Assembly: GCA_947095535.1 (NCBI GenBank)
Contig: OX352774.1
Coordinates: 77,996,416-78,060,415 of the forward strand
DNA: 64,000 bases
Source: Poecilobothrus nobilitatus
Lineage: Eukaryota > Arthropoda > Insecta > Diptera > Dolichopodidae
Reading direction: 5' to 3'
Shown here: one piece after another, positions 11,521-23,514 of the stretch
Position numbering within the stretch: the stretch's first letter is position 1
Layout: the number at the start of each line of letters is the position of its first letter
The notes under the pieces: generated by a model
What the model was told of the DNA's origin: nothing
Seen by the model: only the letters and a program-made list of their open reading frames with translations
The model's database searches: none
Program-made: the position numbers and the translations under genes

Positions 11521-12749
11521 AAAAAGATATTATAAACTGCTTAGAATCAAAGTATTAAGAGATTTGTTAAATAACTCGAAAATTGCTTATAGGCCAGATG
11601 TTATTGCCAGATATTATTTGTACTTTTATGTGAGGTTGCAAAATCTAGTCAATTAACCGAAGCCTTGATGTTGAATATTAACAAAAAATTGGTCGGAAAA
11701 AATCATTTATAAAGTTCCTCAAAAAATCAGTTATACCTGCAATGCCATGTTTCGAATACCTATCTTATCAAATGCCATGTTTCGAACTGAGAAAACAACG
11801 TTTAGGAAATTATTATAAACATATGGAAAATAAGAATAAGTAAAGCAAGAAATACTTATACTTCGGTATTCGAGGATGTATGAGGATGTCTTTGAAAATT
11901 TGTTTCGAATGGAAAATAAAAACAAATCGTGGATTAGAAAATACCAAACAAAGAGGATTGACAAATTAATGTCTATAGTTCAACACATATACAACACTAT
12001 TCTTGTTGCTCTTAGTGCTACTCTCAGTTAATATCAAACATGATAAAAAATTGTTACCTTAAAGAGCTAAGGCATAGCTAATGAGAAACCACAAAATTAA
12101 AAAGAAATAAATTAGTAAATGTGATGAAAATTAGAAATGTGCTTCTTATTATAAAGTGATAGTGATGAAAGAACAACAAATAAATAGCATTTGTTTTAAA
12201 CATTGTACGGTTTTTTGTTTGTACTTTTAAGTAGTTTGTGTGAGTTATAAAATTGAAAACAAAAAAAAATTTTAAACAATTGCAAAAAAAAAAATTTTTT
12301 TTTAAAGATTTAAAAAATTTTTTTTTTTTTAATAAATCCTACTATTTAAAAAAAAATATATATATATATATAAAAGTCCAGTCATCAGATTTAAAACAAA
12401 TAAAAAGAAACATGGTTTGTATAAATGAAAAATAAACATTTCTAACTAATTTTGTTCAAAATTAAACAAAGGAAAGTTTTAAATTGAATAATCTTTTTTT
12501 GTATCATGATTGAAATTGATTCTCCAATCAAACCATTTTTTTTTTAAATTTTGTTTTTTGTTTTTTAATTTGTTAATAAAACACAAATTCGTAATTTTGA
12601 TTACAAACAAAAAAATTTTTAGAATAAAAAACATTTCATTTGAGTTAAAAAAAAAAAAATGTAGTATTGTGTTCACAAATTATCTTGTTGATTTTTTAGA
12701 GATTTAATTATAAGCGTATTTCAGTATTATTATTTTAGTGAAAAAGTTT
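11521..12749. other. AT-rich non-coding stretch
   Basis: A short direct duplication occurs around 11740-11790 (AATGCCATGTTTCGAA twice, 32 bp apart). The rest is A/T-rich. The short frames between 12253 and 12707 are translations of poly-A and poly-T runs. Confidence 0.5.
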
Positions 12750-12903
12750 AGTATCGGGGTAAAAATGGAACAGACTGTATATTAAATACAGTTGCTATCG
12801 AAAATTGTATTATTAAAACATCTAACAGTATCGGAGGAAAAATGTAACAGATCGTATATTAAATACAGTTGCTATCAAAAATTGTATTATTAAAATATCT
12901 AAC
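12750..12903. repeat. Two-copy tandem repeat, 77-bp period
   Basis: AGTATCGG starts both units, at 12750 and 12827. The rest (GTATATTAAATACAGTTGCT and GAAAATTGTATTATTAAAA) repeats almost identically, so the duplication is fairly recent. Confidence 0.85.
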
Positions 12904-12962
12904 AATAATTTACAATAAAAAATTTTATATAATCTCTTAGAGAGATGTCGTCATTTGAGAAA

Positions 12963-13486
12963 CATTACTTGTCTTTTTTACTTTTGTTTTGTTTTCCTAA
13001 GGGAGGTGGGAATCTTTCAAAGACACCAAGAATTCCCCCTTGCTAGCGTGAGTGTCAGATTCTTACTGATTAAACCCACCTCCATCTTTAGACAATTTAT
13101 TGGGATGAAACACCTACCTGATAACACAGAATATTAGCGAGGGAGTAGGTATAGGAAAAGATAGGACAAGGTTGCGGAAACATTGAATTGGAAGTGGGGC
13201 TATATAGGAACAATTAATCTGGCTATTATTATAACTATTTTGCTAACAGTGACTATAGCCATCCACAGTTAAAAATGCAGTAGTATATAATAGATGTTAT
13301 ATAATATACTAGTATATAACATCTTCCTGCATGCGGTAATAATTGAAGGCAATTGATAGTATTGGCATTAGTTATTAATGGTATTATGATTTGCTAAAGA
13401 GTCAGGGCCATCAGTGGATTACAACGTGCAGTAATATATAACACCTTCCCGCATGATATAGCCAAAGATAGCTTCACTGTAGCAGA

Positions 13487-13531
<45 letters not shown>

Positions 13532-13685
13532 CATTATTAATTATACGATTATAAGATATACATTATTACAATATAAAATTACTACATATTTTATTATATA
13601 TGACCTGACCTGAGGTTTGAACTCTAGGAGCTTCGATTGAAAGGCTGGCGACTTAACCACTACGCCATAAGTCAGATTGTTTAAC
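12963..13685 (-). mobile_element. SINE2 copy, tRNA-derived, minus strand
   Basis: On the minus strand the head reads TTATGGCGTAGTGGTTAAG, then GAGTTCAAACCTC. These fit a pol III A box (plus 13657-13667) and B box (plus 13612-13624) at tRNA-like spacing. The body follows, with a TTA microsatellite (13488-13536) and the block AATTGTTCC..ATAGCCCCACTTC. The 3' end is GGTGGGTTTAATCAGTAAG ... GATTCCCACCTCCCTTAG, which resembles the LINE tail at 23.5 kb. At about 720 bp it is long for a SINE; part of the middle may be expansion or insertion. The same parts appear at 29.3-29.6 and 42.0-42.3 kb. A tRNA gene is unlikely because the head lacks a proper acceptor pairing. Confidence 0.75.
13488..13536. 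repeat. TTA microsatellite
   Basis: An almost pure run of ATT/TTA triplets lies inside the SINE2 body. The related copies at 29.46 kb and 42.14 kb have short ATT runs at the equivalent place, so this one expanded locally. Confidence 0.95.
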
Positions 13686-13775
13686 AGTTACGATGATAAA
13701 GAGTTAATATGTTAAACCGGCATGTTTGGATAAGATACATATACTGTGAGTATGTATTCTTAAAACTAATCTTAA

Positions 13776-14097
13776 GTATTTGGATTTTAATTAATATACG
13801 TGAGGCAGTTCTAAGCCTTACCACATACATATTTTTATGTATGAATTAAAATTTTGTTTGTTTACATTTTTTATATGTTTGTTATATGCTAATATTCTTT
13901 AATTAATGATATAAAGAGGTGATAATCAATCAATCATTACATTAGATAATATAATAAATATACTATCATTACAGATTAAATAACAATAATTTGTTGTAAT
14001 GATTAATAATAACACACAAATTATAATTCATACATAATAATATGTATGTGATAAGACTTAGAACAGCCTCACATAATATTAATTAAAATCAAAATTC
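13776..14097. mobile_element. MITE-like element with ~88-bp terminal inverted repeats
   Basis: The left arm (13776-13863) and right arm (about 14010-14097) are reverse complements at roughly 85 percent. Shared blocks are GATTTTAATTAATAT, GTGAGGC.GTTCTAAG and CACATACATATT.TTATGT. The flanks are TTAA (13772-13775) and TTAG (14098-14101), so a TTAA duplication with one mutation is possible. That would suit piggyBac-type elements, but TTAA is cheap in this sequence. The centre has no coding sequence. Confidence 0.75.
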
Positions 14098-14302
14098 TTA
14101 GCATCAATTTTAATAATACATAATCACAGCAAAATCCTCTTTTCCAAACATGTTATTTTATTATTAGAATTCTAAATGATATTAAAATTCTAATAAAAAA
14201 GTTTTTAGGTTTTAATGAAAATTCCTTAACGAACAGTTAAACCTACCAACTCAATTTCTAATGGACAAAAATAACAAGATCTGCTATAGACTTAATACTG
14301 GC

Positions 14303-15005
14303 CCTGATTTCGATAGTCATATTACATTCATTTTTTATGAAAAACAAAATTTTTGATTTCGATAATCATAAAAAATTAAAAGAAGCTGATTTTGATAGTC
14401 GTTTTTTATGAATATACTCATTTAAAACGTCAAGTTTTCTCATTTTAAAATTCTTAAATGAGTGCTTGTAAAAATGGATTTAGTAAAAAATTATGAAGTA
14501 TTTTATTTATATTTATGTGAATATAGACATTTTTATAAGTAACCTATGACTATACGATAGCATAGGTTGCAAGAAAGCCCATTATTTTGTCATATAGAAG
14601 TCGTTCCGACGTGATTTAAAAAAGATACTCACGGATTTTGTAGTTAAATTAATAATCTATTACAGTATTGGGAACTACGTTTTTTAAATCATATTGGTCC
14701 AACTTGTTGCTCCCAAGATACCTTCTTCAAAATAGCATAGCAGGTATTTATAGAAGTCAAGGTTTATTGTTCTCATTATGCAGACAATATTTAATAATTA
14801 CGATTATATTTTAATAATTTTTTACTTAGCTTTTCTTTTCTTTGTATAGCCAAAACCTCAAAATAAGAAAGTATTGCGGGTTTAAAAAAAAATATTTTAA
14901 ATTTAAATTCCATTTCATTTTGCCCGACTATCGAAATCACAAAAATTATTCAAATAAAATGAAACTTTTCATTTTCATTTTTATGAAATGATTATCAAAA
15001 TCAGG
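14303..15005. mobile_element. DNA element with repeated TGATTTCGATARTCAT motif at both ends
   Basis: The left end (14303) begins CCTGATTTCGATAGTCAT and the right end (14988-15005) is its inverted match ATGATTATCAAAATCAGG. The motif recurs at 14354 and 14387 in left orientation, and at 14926-14939 in right orientation. That makes five copies clustered in the terminal ~100 bp and facing inward. Subterminal motif clusters of this kind are usual transposase-binding arrangements in non-autonomous DNA elements. The ~700-bp interior shows no reading frame. The target duplication is unclear. Confidence 0.65.
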
Positions 15006-17194
15006 TATCTTGGAAAATCTGAAAATAAATTGAAAAGTACATATGGGTTTCTATAAATTTATTGTCAATTTAATGGTTATCAAATTTTTTTAACATTAAT
15101 TCACTATTATCTATTTAAAAAAACGACTTAAACATCTTTCTATACTGCTGATACCTCTTTTCCAAATAATTTTATTCAGTATTTTTCAAAGCAAAATATA
15201 AAAACTGACGTACCCGGACAGTATCACGTCTTTATTATAGTAAAGGACAGATTTATTACAGTTACGAACAGTTAACGAGTTACTAAAAGTAGTTTCTGGT
15301 GAAGAGGGTACTGAAGGCGAATATTTAAGATCATAAGGGCTGATAAAGTAACAAAAATAATCTGTTATTAAAATGTACGAATTATATTGATGATGTCCTA
15401 TTTTCAAACTAGAATAGTTAAAATAATTTTATGTATCTACTAAATTTTAAAGAATTGCATATACTCCATTTAATAAATTCTACAAATACGAATATAATAT
15501 ATTTTAAAAGTTGAAATAAAAAAAAATATGAAAATAGCATTTCAAAAAAAAAAAAAATAAAATAAAATATAACATATTATCTTTTCAAAATGTTCACAAA
15601 ACTGAATGTTAGATAACATTCTAAGTATAAAAAAAGGACATGCTTTATGTTTCATAGGAATGCATGGTAACAGATCAGGATTAAATATAAAAAACATTCA
15701 TTTAACATTTTAAAAATAGGAAAAAAATGGTGGTTTCTATGACGTTTGTTTTTTTTTGTTTTAAAATTCAAATAAAAAAAAAGTTTCCACGAGAATAACA
15801 GGATACTGTATCAGGATAATATTGGAAAAAAAAAAGTTTTGTTTTGGATCACCGCCTTTTATTTGTTATGCAATTTTTCAGATATTAGAACATACATTTT
15901 TATTTTTTATTTTATTTTGTTTGTTTTTCAAAAAAAAAAAAAAAAAAGGAATATAAATGGGATAAAAAATACGTTGAATTTTTCATTAAACATGAAAAAC
16001 GGATTTTTTTTTTTTTTAGTTGAATTAAAAGGCACGTAAATTGAAATCTAAAATTAACAATGGGGAGGAAAAAAATGAAATTATAAAAAATTTGAGAATA
16101 GATTAAAAATTTTACAAAAGGTAAAACGCAGTTAGCCTTGATAACTAGGGGATATAATTAACGAAAATAACCTTAATTGAAATTGTATTTCTAATCTGGA
16201 AACATAAATTTTTATTTATAACCCCCTAACCACTAAATGCCATTTTATCTTAAAATATTTTAAAAATATTCTCTTTTACGTAAAAATCATGTCAGGTTAC
16301 CACCTGAACTAAAATTAAAGAATTTACCTAATTTAAGTTTTACTTAAATTTTGACGTTTTAATTTCAAAAAAATAATCCTTTTTATTGTTTTTAAACCAT
16401 TATTTAATAAAAATAATGAAAAATCTTATTTTTAATGATTTGAGACTGTCATTAATTAAGGTGGCCTGCCAAAATAAGAAACAAAGATTTATGAAGACTT
16501 ACAGGAGAGGAATCAATACTGAGGTAATCCAGAAAGAAAAAATTATGGTGGCTAAGAAAGAAAAAGTAGAAATAAGATATAATAATCCATAAGAAAGTAA
16601 AAGTCCCGAGCGTCCAAACAACACATAGAGTCGCACCAGATTAATAGATGTAAATCAAAACAACCTAACATGGTCTATGAAAAAACAGCAGCAGGAAACC
16701 GTGTCAGGTGGAGATGTCATTGGTAGAGTGATAACGACTAATTGTTTAAATATAATATTGGTTACGAATATATAAAGATCAACTAATATTTTAGAATAGA
16801 AAAACTATAAACAGGTCAGATTTTATCTGTTCTATAATGGTGAATGAATTTTCATTTCCATGAAGATTTTTTAACAGCCTAGAAATTTCTATAGTGCAGA
16901 GTTGATAAAGTAAATTGTTATGGTTATTATAAAAGTTATTACTTATTTTAAAAGCCAACATCGTTAAAACAAAATCGTCACATAATTTTTATGTTTTTTA
17001 TATATATATAACAAATTAAACAAAAATTATTTGTATCGATTTGCTGAGAAGCACCATGGTGTATTAACCGAGGGAGTCCGAGTCTAGCGTGAAAATCAAA
17101 AAACCAAATCTAGCGTGAGGGAATTTATGATCTTATCTTCCGTAAGCGAATTTACCATATAAAATATTATTATATAAACTAATACTATTATATA
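15006..17194. other. Mostly featureless AT-rich stretch
   Basis: Long A and T runs fill much of this stretch. A 68-residue lysine-rich frame at 16386-16592, with the following 150 bp, faintly recalls the region ahead of the reverse transcriptase in some LINEs, but not enough to call. Nothing else was identified. Confidence 0.45.
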
Positions 17195-17275
17195 TATGAC
17201 CTAATCCAAAATCTTTTATTGAAAGATCGACAAATTAACTACTATTTCATTGATCAGATTAGTTTATCATATAAA
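17195..17275 (-). mobile_element. SINE2 head fragment
   Basis: TATATATGACCTAATCC, TTGAAAGATCGACAAATTAA and ATCAGATTAG match, in order and spacing, the tRNA-like head of SINE2 at 13597-13680. The body is missing, and the B box is decayed. Confidence 0.5.
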
Positions 17276-17921
17276 GACAATCAAAATAATTAAAGCATAC
17301 CAGAATACCACAAAATTAAAATTGAAATCTTTGAATAAAATCAAAAATTGTTATGCAATGGCAACACTTAAATATGAACTGACGTAGAACCAAAGTTCTT
17401 GGATTGAGAAAAAATTACAGTTATTTCAATAATATAAAAATAGATAACTGTTACTATTTATGAGCGAAATAAAAATATTTATTTTGGAGGTTTTAGAGTT
17501 TTTAAAAGGGAAGGGTTGTACAAAGAAAATATAATATTATGATTATTTTAGGGATTCTAAACGTATTTAAATTAATACAGTGCTTTAAAATTTTTATATA
17601 CCTGATGCATTTTTTTAAATAATAAAAAACTACACTTATTAATGCAGTTGAATATTTGAAAAGTAACAGCTTTTATAACAGGTTTTTTTTTTTAGTTTTT
17701 TAATAAGAGTTTAAATAATCCAGAATAATTTTCATTTTCAATTTTGATTTTTATCAAATGTTATTGTTAATAGGAATTTAAAATTTCATTTTAATTAAAG
17801 TTTATTAAAAAGTTAAAAAATTGGCTTTTAAATATTTATACGTAATAATTGAAAAACAAAAAAAAAAATTAATTATTATTAATAAAAAGATTTTTTTTTA
17901 AAATTGTTTTGTTATTATTTT

Positions 17922-18095
17922 TTTTTTTTTAGTGGTTTTCTCTGCCACTTTAATGTAACAAGGCATTACACACCCTTTCTTTTCCAGGCGTCAGGGAAAA
18001 ATTACTCTTACTACGTGTATAATATTCGAACCCACATTCCCTAGGCGTTTACAGCGTATTTTATACGCTCTTACCCACTACGCCACCGAGACCCC
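17922..18095 (-). mobile_element. SINE1 copy (minus strand) with 13-bp target duplication
   Basis: TTGTTATTATTTT occurs on both sides (17909-17921 and 18096-18108). On the minus strand the copy begins with GGGGTCTCGGTGGCGTAGTG (A box included). It continues GTGGGTTCGAATATT (B-box region) and ends with a short A-rich tail next to the T run at 17921-17930. The head and body match the copy at 22.4 kb, with a partly decayed B box and body hairpin. Confidence 0.9.
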
Positions 18096-18604
18096 TTGTT
18101 ATTATTTTAATAAATGAGTCCTAAATAAATCATTTTTTAAAATGTACTGCAAAAAACAAAAAACAAAAAAATCGTTCTCACATTTTAAACTTTTGTAAGT
18201 GAAAGTTAAACTCTTTTGAAAACTTTGGAAAAAAAAAATGATTAAAGTAGTTAAAAGCCCTAACAATTTATTAAGATTATTAATTACAGTACGTGTATAC
18301 CGCTTAACTGTGGGTTAAAAGTATTTGGATTCAAAAAAAAAATTTGGATTCAATTTTGGAGGACATTTATAGTATATAATATGTAATTTATGACCTTGAT
18401 TGACTAAATATTAAGGAACATTTTATAATATTTCTGAGAATAAATAAAAAACAATAAATGTACATAAAAATACAATTAAGAATGTTTCAAAGTTAATGCC
18501 TTATTAAATCCATTCAAAACGCCATCATACTCTCGGTATTGCAAAAAAATATTTTAATTTATGAAATACTGTAATCTGTCTAGTAAATATTGATAATAAA
18601 ATTG

Positions 18605-19663
18605 TACTAGGTTTGTTCGCGTACAAAAAATTTTCGTTCGCGTACAAAAGTGTTCGCGTACTGAGAGTTTTTGAGTGTCATAAAAAAAAATTCGAAAAAG
18701 AAGAAAAATGAGTAAAAAATAAACGTCTCTCTTTTTAAAATTTTTACAAATAAAAGGTTTGTTCGCTTGCTTTTTTTTTCCAGAAAATTTGCAAATGAGA
18801 GGACAATTAAATCCAAGAGGACAAAATATCTCAATTAAAAGAGGACAACAATTAGAAGAGGACAAAATATCTCAATTATAAATTTTTAGGTAAAAAAGTA
18901 TAAGAACAGATTTTTATCATAAAATTTACAAAATTTTTAAAAATGTCAAAAGTGTCAAGTTTTATCTAAAAAAAAAGTCGTTTATTTTACACAAAATAAA
19001 AAAAAAAGAAAAATGACAACAAATAAATGTCATTTAAATTTTTGTAAATTTCTGAAAATAAAAATTTATTTGTAAAAATTTGCAAAAGAGAGCGTTCTAT
19101 TTTTTACTCTATTCACATTTTTTTTTAATGCTTTTCTTATAAAACTCAAAAAATCTGAGTACGCGAACAGGTTTTTACCAAAATTTGAAAAAAAATTTTT
19201 TTTGTAGAAATTTATAAAAATTTACTGACGTTTATTATTTGTTGTTGTTGCTTTTTTTACTGTCATTTTTAAAAAAAATAATGGAAAATAAACAAAGGAA
19301 ACTAAATAAAAGACATTAAATGAAAAACGACAATATCATTTAATAACTTTAAATTTTCGTCCTACATAATATAATGTATATTTAATAATTTTTTTTTTTG
19401 GCATTTTGGCATTTTTGAATTAAATAGTTTTTCTAATTTCTTTCGTTTAATTCGCTTTTGAAGTAGGTAAACACAACAAAATGAAAATTTATGACATTTA
19501 TTAAAATCTTGCAAATTTTTGTAAAAAAAAGCGTTCGTGTACTTGTTTTTTTAAATAAATGCATTTGTTTAAAATGAGTAAATTTTTTCAATTATTCTGT
19601 CAAATTTCAATTATCCTCTCATTTTTCAATTTTTGCAAAAAAAGTACGCGAATAGACATACTA
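18605..19663. mobile_element. Element with inverted ends and repeated GTTCGCGTAC motif
   Basis: The left end has GTTTGTTCGCGTAC (18611-18624), and the motif GTTCGCGTAC recurs at about 18636 and 18652. The right end has the inverted form GTACGCGAATAGAC (19644-19657), with further inverted or decayed copies near 19160 (GTACGCGAACAG) and 19533 (GCGTTCGTGTAC). A second block, AATGAGAGGA.AATT, also occurs inverted: direct at 18794, and as AATTATCCTCTCATTTTTCA near 19610. The ~1.06-kb interior has only short frames in A/T runs. A non-autonomous foldback-like DNA element is the likely identity, with exact ends uncertain by several bases. Confidence 0.65.
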
Positions 19664-21770
19664 TCACCTCTAATTTTAACTCCACAGCCAAAATTCAAAA
19701 AGTTTGCTGAAATATCTATATTTTGAAAACATGATGTTTTTCTTTATTTTTACATAAGAAATATTAAATTTAGATTAAAAATGTAAAGAAAGTACTACTG
19801 TTCGGTACGCAGCCCCTCTCCGACTATTTCCAGCATCCGTGTACAGAGCACTCTTTTGCAATATTTTTTCACATTTCTAGTCTTGTTTTGTTATAGTTTT
19901 GGGTAATTTCATTTCGAAAAATTGATTTCAAAATAAGAATACATAATAAAATTCATAACGAGAAGCTCCAAAGCAAAGAAAAAGAAAAGAAATATTAAAA
20001 TTCATAACTTGGTAAATAATGAAATAAAATAAAATGAATATATTGTAAAATAAAAACACTAAAAAAGTCATATCAACATGACACTTGAACTTGTTGTTAT
20101 TAATTTGGCGGGAAATTTAAATTTAAAAAAAAATATGAGTGCTGGCAAAAGAAAGACAGCAGTAGTATCTATTCATATTTTGTAATTATTTAATAATTAA
20201 AATATAATTATATTTTTCTTATTTTTTGACATAATATCCAACAGATGCTGTAAACCCAACAAATACTGCAGAGTGTTCCGTATGCAATATTTTACAGTAT
20301 AACTCATTCATTAGTTTAATGAGAACTTGGCTAAATTTGTTTCCATTAGTTCAGGACAATGTGAGGTATATAAAAGCATTAAATAAAAAAAGAAACTAAT
20401 TATAATTTGCAAGAAAAGAAGTTTGAGGTGTTTTTTTTAGAATTCGATGAAAAATGCTGAAAAGGGTGCAGTAAAATTTTATTTCTGTGCGAAATCATTT
20501 AATTGAAATTAAGTTTTTTTTAAAAAAAAAAATACTTTCTATTATACGACTATTACTTTATTTTATTTATAAAAATTGAACATTCTTCCATATATTATAA
20601 ATTCTTAATAAAAAAAAAAATGTAAAAAGTATAATCTTAAAAAATAAAACCTGTTTTATATAAAATATATTTTAAGAATCAGAAAGAAGAAAACAGATAA
20701 ATAATACTAAAAATAAATAAAAAAAAAAAAAAAATTAATCCTAAAAAAATTTATATAAATTTTCCAGCCCTTTTATCAGTGTTTAATTCAAGAATTGTAT
20801 GGTTTTTTATGTGGTTCTGCTTTCCGCGGAAATCTTTTCATTCTTTGATTTTTTCTTTTTTGTTGGACGCCTATATTTATGCTTTTAAATTTCAGACATA
20901 GTGTTTTTGTTTTGTTTTGCTTTTTTTTTTAGTTATTTTTTCATCACCAAAACTAAAAGTTGTTGAAGTATAAGGGCGAGACATTACAAAATTTACTTGT
21001 TTTTTAGAATTTCAGTTTTTTTTTTTTTTTTGATTTGAGGGATAAAAAACGAAAACTTTTAGATAATAGTTGGAGATGGCCAGACATTTTTATTACACTA
21101 TTACACGCTTTTTTCCTTGTAGTTTTCCTTTTAAAGTGTGGTTATTTTGTTTTTTTTTTGTGTTTAACTTTTCTTCAAACTTTTCAAATTATGAACTTTT
21201 TAAAAAAAAATCTTTTTTATCTTTTTCTTTAAATTGGAAAAAGCTTTGCTTTTATTTATTTGATGCTTGTCGGTCTTTATTTTTAAGCTAAGCGTCAAGA
21301 AAACAGCTTTGGTTAATATATCATCTTTGTTTACGTAACTCATGTTCTTTCAAAAAATTATGAAGTTTTTAATGTTACAAATTAAGAGACTTTACAAAAA
21401 CCTCTAAAGAAATTTAGTATGACCTTAATCTAGTTTCGCCATTGCTTTGTCTTTATTTTTCTATACATTCACTTCATGTCTTCTTAGATCTGCGAAACAG
21501 TACTATAAGGGTTTATCTGATCCTGATGTAAGCAGCTCATTTTTTATTAGATATGTTTCCTAGCTCAATGTTGAAAGTATATTTTTGTTAATTACTAAGC
21601 ATATTATTTTATTTTAAGTAAGTTACTGTACAATAGAAATTCATTCAATATAATTTTTTTAAGAGATCGTGCCAACTTGGGTACAGTAATCTTTCAGGAG
21701 AATCTCTATTCTTTCCGTAGTCTCCTTAAGCGTTGTTTTCTTTAGTTTGTATTTTTTATGTCTTTAATTT
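19664..21770. other. AT-rich non-coding stretch
   Basis: No supported feature was found. The two overlapping short frames at 21035-21291 are phenylalanine/leucine-rich translations of T runs. Confidence 0.5.
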
Positions 21771-21866
21771 CCTTAAACACTAATGATATATTTTATACAG
21801 GTAATTATAACTATACAGGTCCTTAAACACTAATGATATATTTTATACAGGTAATTAAAACTTATT
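21771..21866. repeat. Two-copy tandem repeat, 50-bp period
   Basis: CCTTAAACACTAATGATATA begins at 21771 and again at 21821, and the match extends through TTTTATACAGGTAATTA. It is essentially identical, so a recent duplication. Confidence 0.95.
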
Positions 21867-22370
21867 CCATTTCCAATGAAGTATTTTTGAATTGCTATGT
21901 ACATTGTGTTGCTCTAATTAACATTATTATTTCTTTTTTTTATTTTCGTACCTAGATTCTAAATAATATTAGATATTTAATTTTTCTTCCTACATTTTAT
22001 TTAAAATTTTATCATTTTTTCATTCAATCAATAAATTAGAATGCCCATTTTCCTTGTATAAATTAGACTTTTTGAAGTAGATAAATATTTTAATTTTCTA
22101 TACGTAATACCCTTTATTTGCTAGACCAAATCGTTTCACGCCTACTTTTTATATCTACAACAAAAATTCATAATTTGTTTTATTGAATATGATTTTAAAT
22201 ACTTTAAATCTTTATCTTTTGGATTTTAAGTAAACAGTTCCAAGCAAGTAAACCTTGATTGGTTTAGCACAAATAAATTTTGCATACTTTAAGGAGGTTT
22301 TTTTTAACATAGTAAAAGATGAAAAGTGATGGCTAAATATTGAATGTATATATGAAAAGAATCAATAGAA

Positions 22371-22561
22371 GGGGCCTCGGTGGCCTAGTGGGTAAGAGCG
22401 TATAAAATACGCTGTAAACACCGAGGGAGTGTGGGTTCGAATCCCACACACGTCGTAAGAGTTATTCCCCCTTACGACATTTACAGTCACGCCTGAACAG
22501 GAAAGACTGTGTAATTTTCTGTCCACATTTATGTGGCAGAGAAATGCATTAAAACAAAAAA
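22371..22561 (+). mobile_element. SINE1 copy, intact, with 16-bp target duplication
   Basis: A perfect 16-bp duplication AAAAGAATCAATAGAA flanks the element (22355-22370 and 22562-22577). The head is tRNA-like: A box TGGCCTAGTGGG at 22381-22392, B box GGTTCGAATCC at 22434-22444 inside a 5-bp T-stem (TGTGG/CCACA). Both box sequences fit the pol III consensus. A non-tRNA body follows, containing a perfect 8-bp hairpin (GTCGTAAG 22452-22459 with CTTACGAC 22471-22478), then an A-rich tail. The intact duplication and boxes make this the youngest retroinsertion recognised in the window. Confidence 0.95.
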
Positions 22562-22577
22562 AAAAGAATCAATAGAA

Positions 22578-23514
22578 TGGAAAAATGAAAAACTGTTAAA
22601 ATATTAACGGTAAATAATTTATTCTCAATTTGTAATATTTGTTTTTTTTTTTTTGTAGTGATCTGATTAGTTTTATAATGTTATGTAATATAAAGAGCAA
22701 CTTTACTTGAAAAACTAAAAAAAATCTGTTAGGGCTGTTTTATTTTCCAAAAATGGATAAAAAAGAATCAAATTCTTTATAAAATTAAGGCATATATTTA
22801 CATTCATTTTAAATCAAATTAAAAGCATTTCTTTTTTTTTGTTATTGTCTCTATGACTATATATAAAAAGATTTTAAGTTTTAATGAACATTTAAAAAAA
22901 AAGAAGAAAAGATGATCATTTGAATGCTAGAATGAATCCACATTAGTTCTATTAATCTACTTCTATTATTATTATTAAAAATCTGTTCTGAAAAGATTTT
23001 AGAGCCTATTATTTTCTATATAAATTTAATCAAAAGAGAACCTAGATTTTTAAAGTAAACTATGAGATGGTTTGAATTTGAATTATATAATTCATTAAAT
23101 TAATCCTTTTTATTTTAAGTTGAATTTAAAAATCTACAAAACAAAAAAGAAAAACTTTTCTTAAATTGAATAAAAAACACAGAATCTAGGTTACATATAA
23201 TATGTAATATAACTATTATTTAAAAAAAATAAAAACAAAAAATATAATAATTTTTATTCCATTTTCAAAAAGTTTTGAAAAATATTTTAATTAGTTTCAT
23301 TTTTCTTCATCAGTCTGTCATTTGTTCTTTTATTTTGTTTGTTCGTCTGCCTTTTTCTGCCAGTAGATCTTTGCAATTAAGCGGTAACTAAACTTATTTA
23401 CTATAATTCAAGCTTGCTTCAGTTAAAAATCCTTTTAACTAGACGGTTAAACGGTTAAATTACTCAAGCTTTTTTGCTTTGGAAATCTCACATAATTTAT
23501 GTCATCAAAACCGG
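22578..23514. other. AT-rich non-coding stretch
   Basis: Nothing firm was found. The segment 23272-23360 has a vague likeness to the left end of family A (AATTAGTTTCATTT, CAGTCTGTC, GTTCGTCTGCC), which may be chance. Confidence 0.4.

Noticed and set aside
11731..11964. 77-residue minus-strand frame
   Set aside because: It contains a small DNA-level duplication and no domain; not supported as a gene.
12253..12707. Overlapping Lys/Phe-rich frames on both strands
   Set aside because: They are translations of poly-A and poly-T runs.
13597..13680. Possible tRNA gene on the minus strand
   Set aside because: The same head occurs in other SINE2 copies joined to the same body, and the cloverleaf is incomplete.
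16386..16760. Lysine-rich frame followed by sequence recalling LINE linker or RTE C-terminal text
   Set aside because: Similarity is only impressionistic; no catalytic or diagnostic motif can be pointed to.
22371..22455. Possible tRNA gene
   Set aside because: The boxes are good but there is no pairing acceptor stem, and the segment is the head of a repeated element with an A-rich tail and target duplication.
23272..23360. Possible family A left-end remnant
   Set aside because: AATTAGTTTCATTT and CAGTCTGTC fit, but too few bases match to exclude chance.
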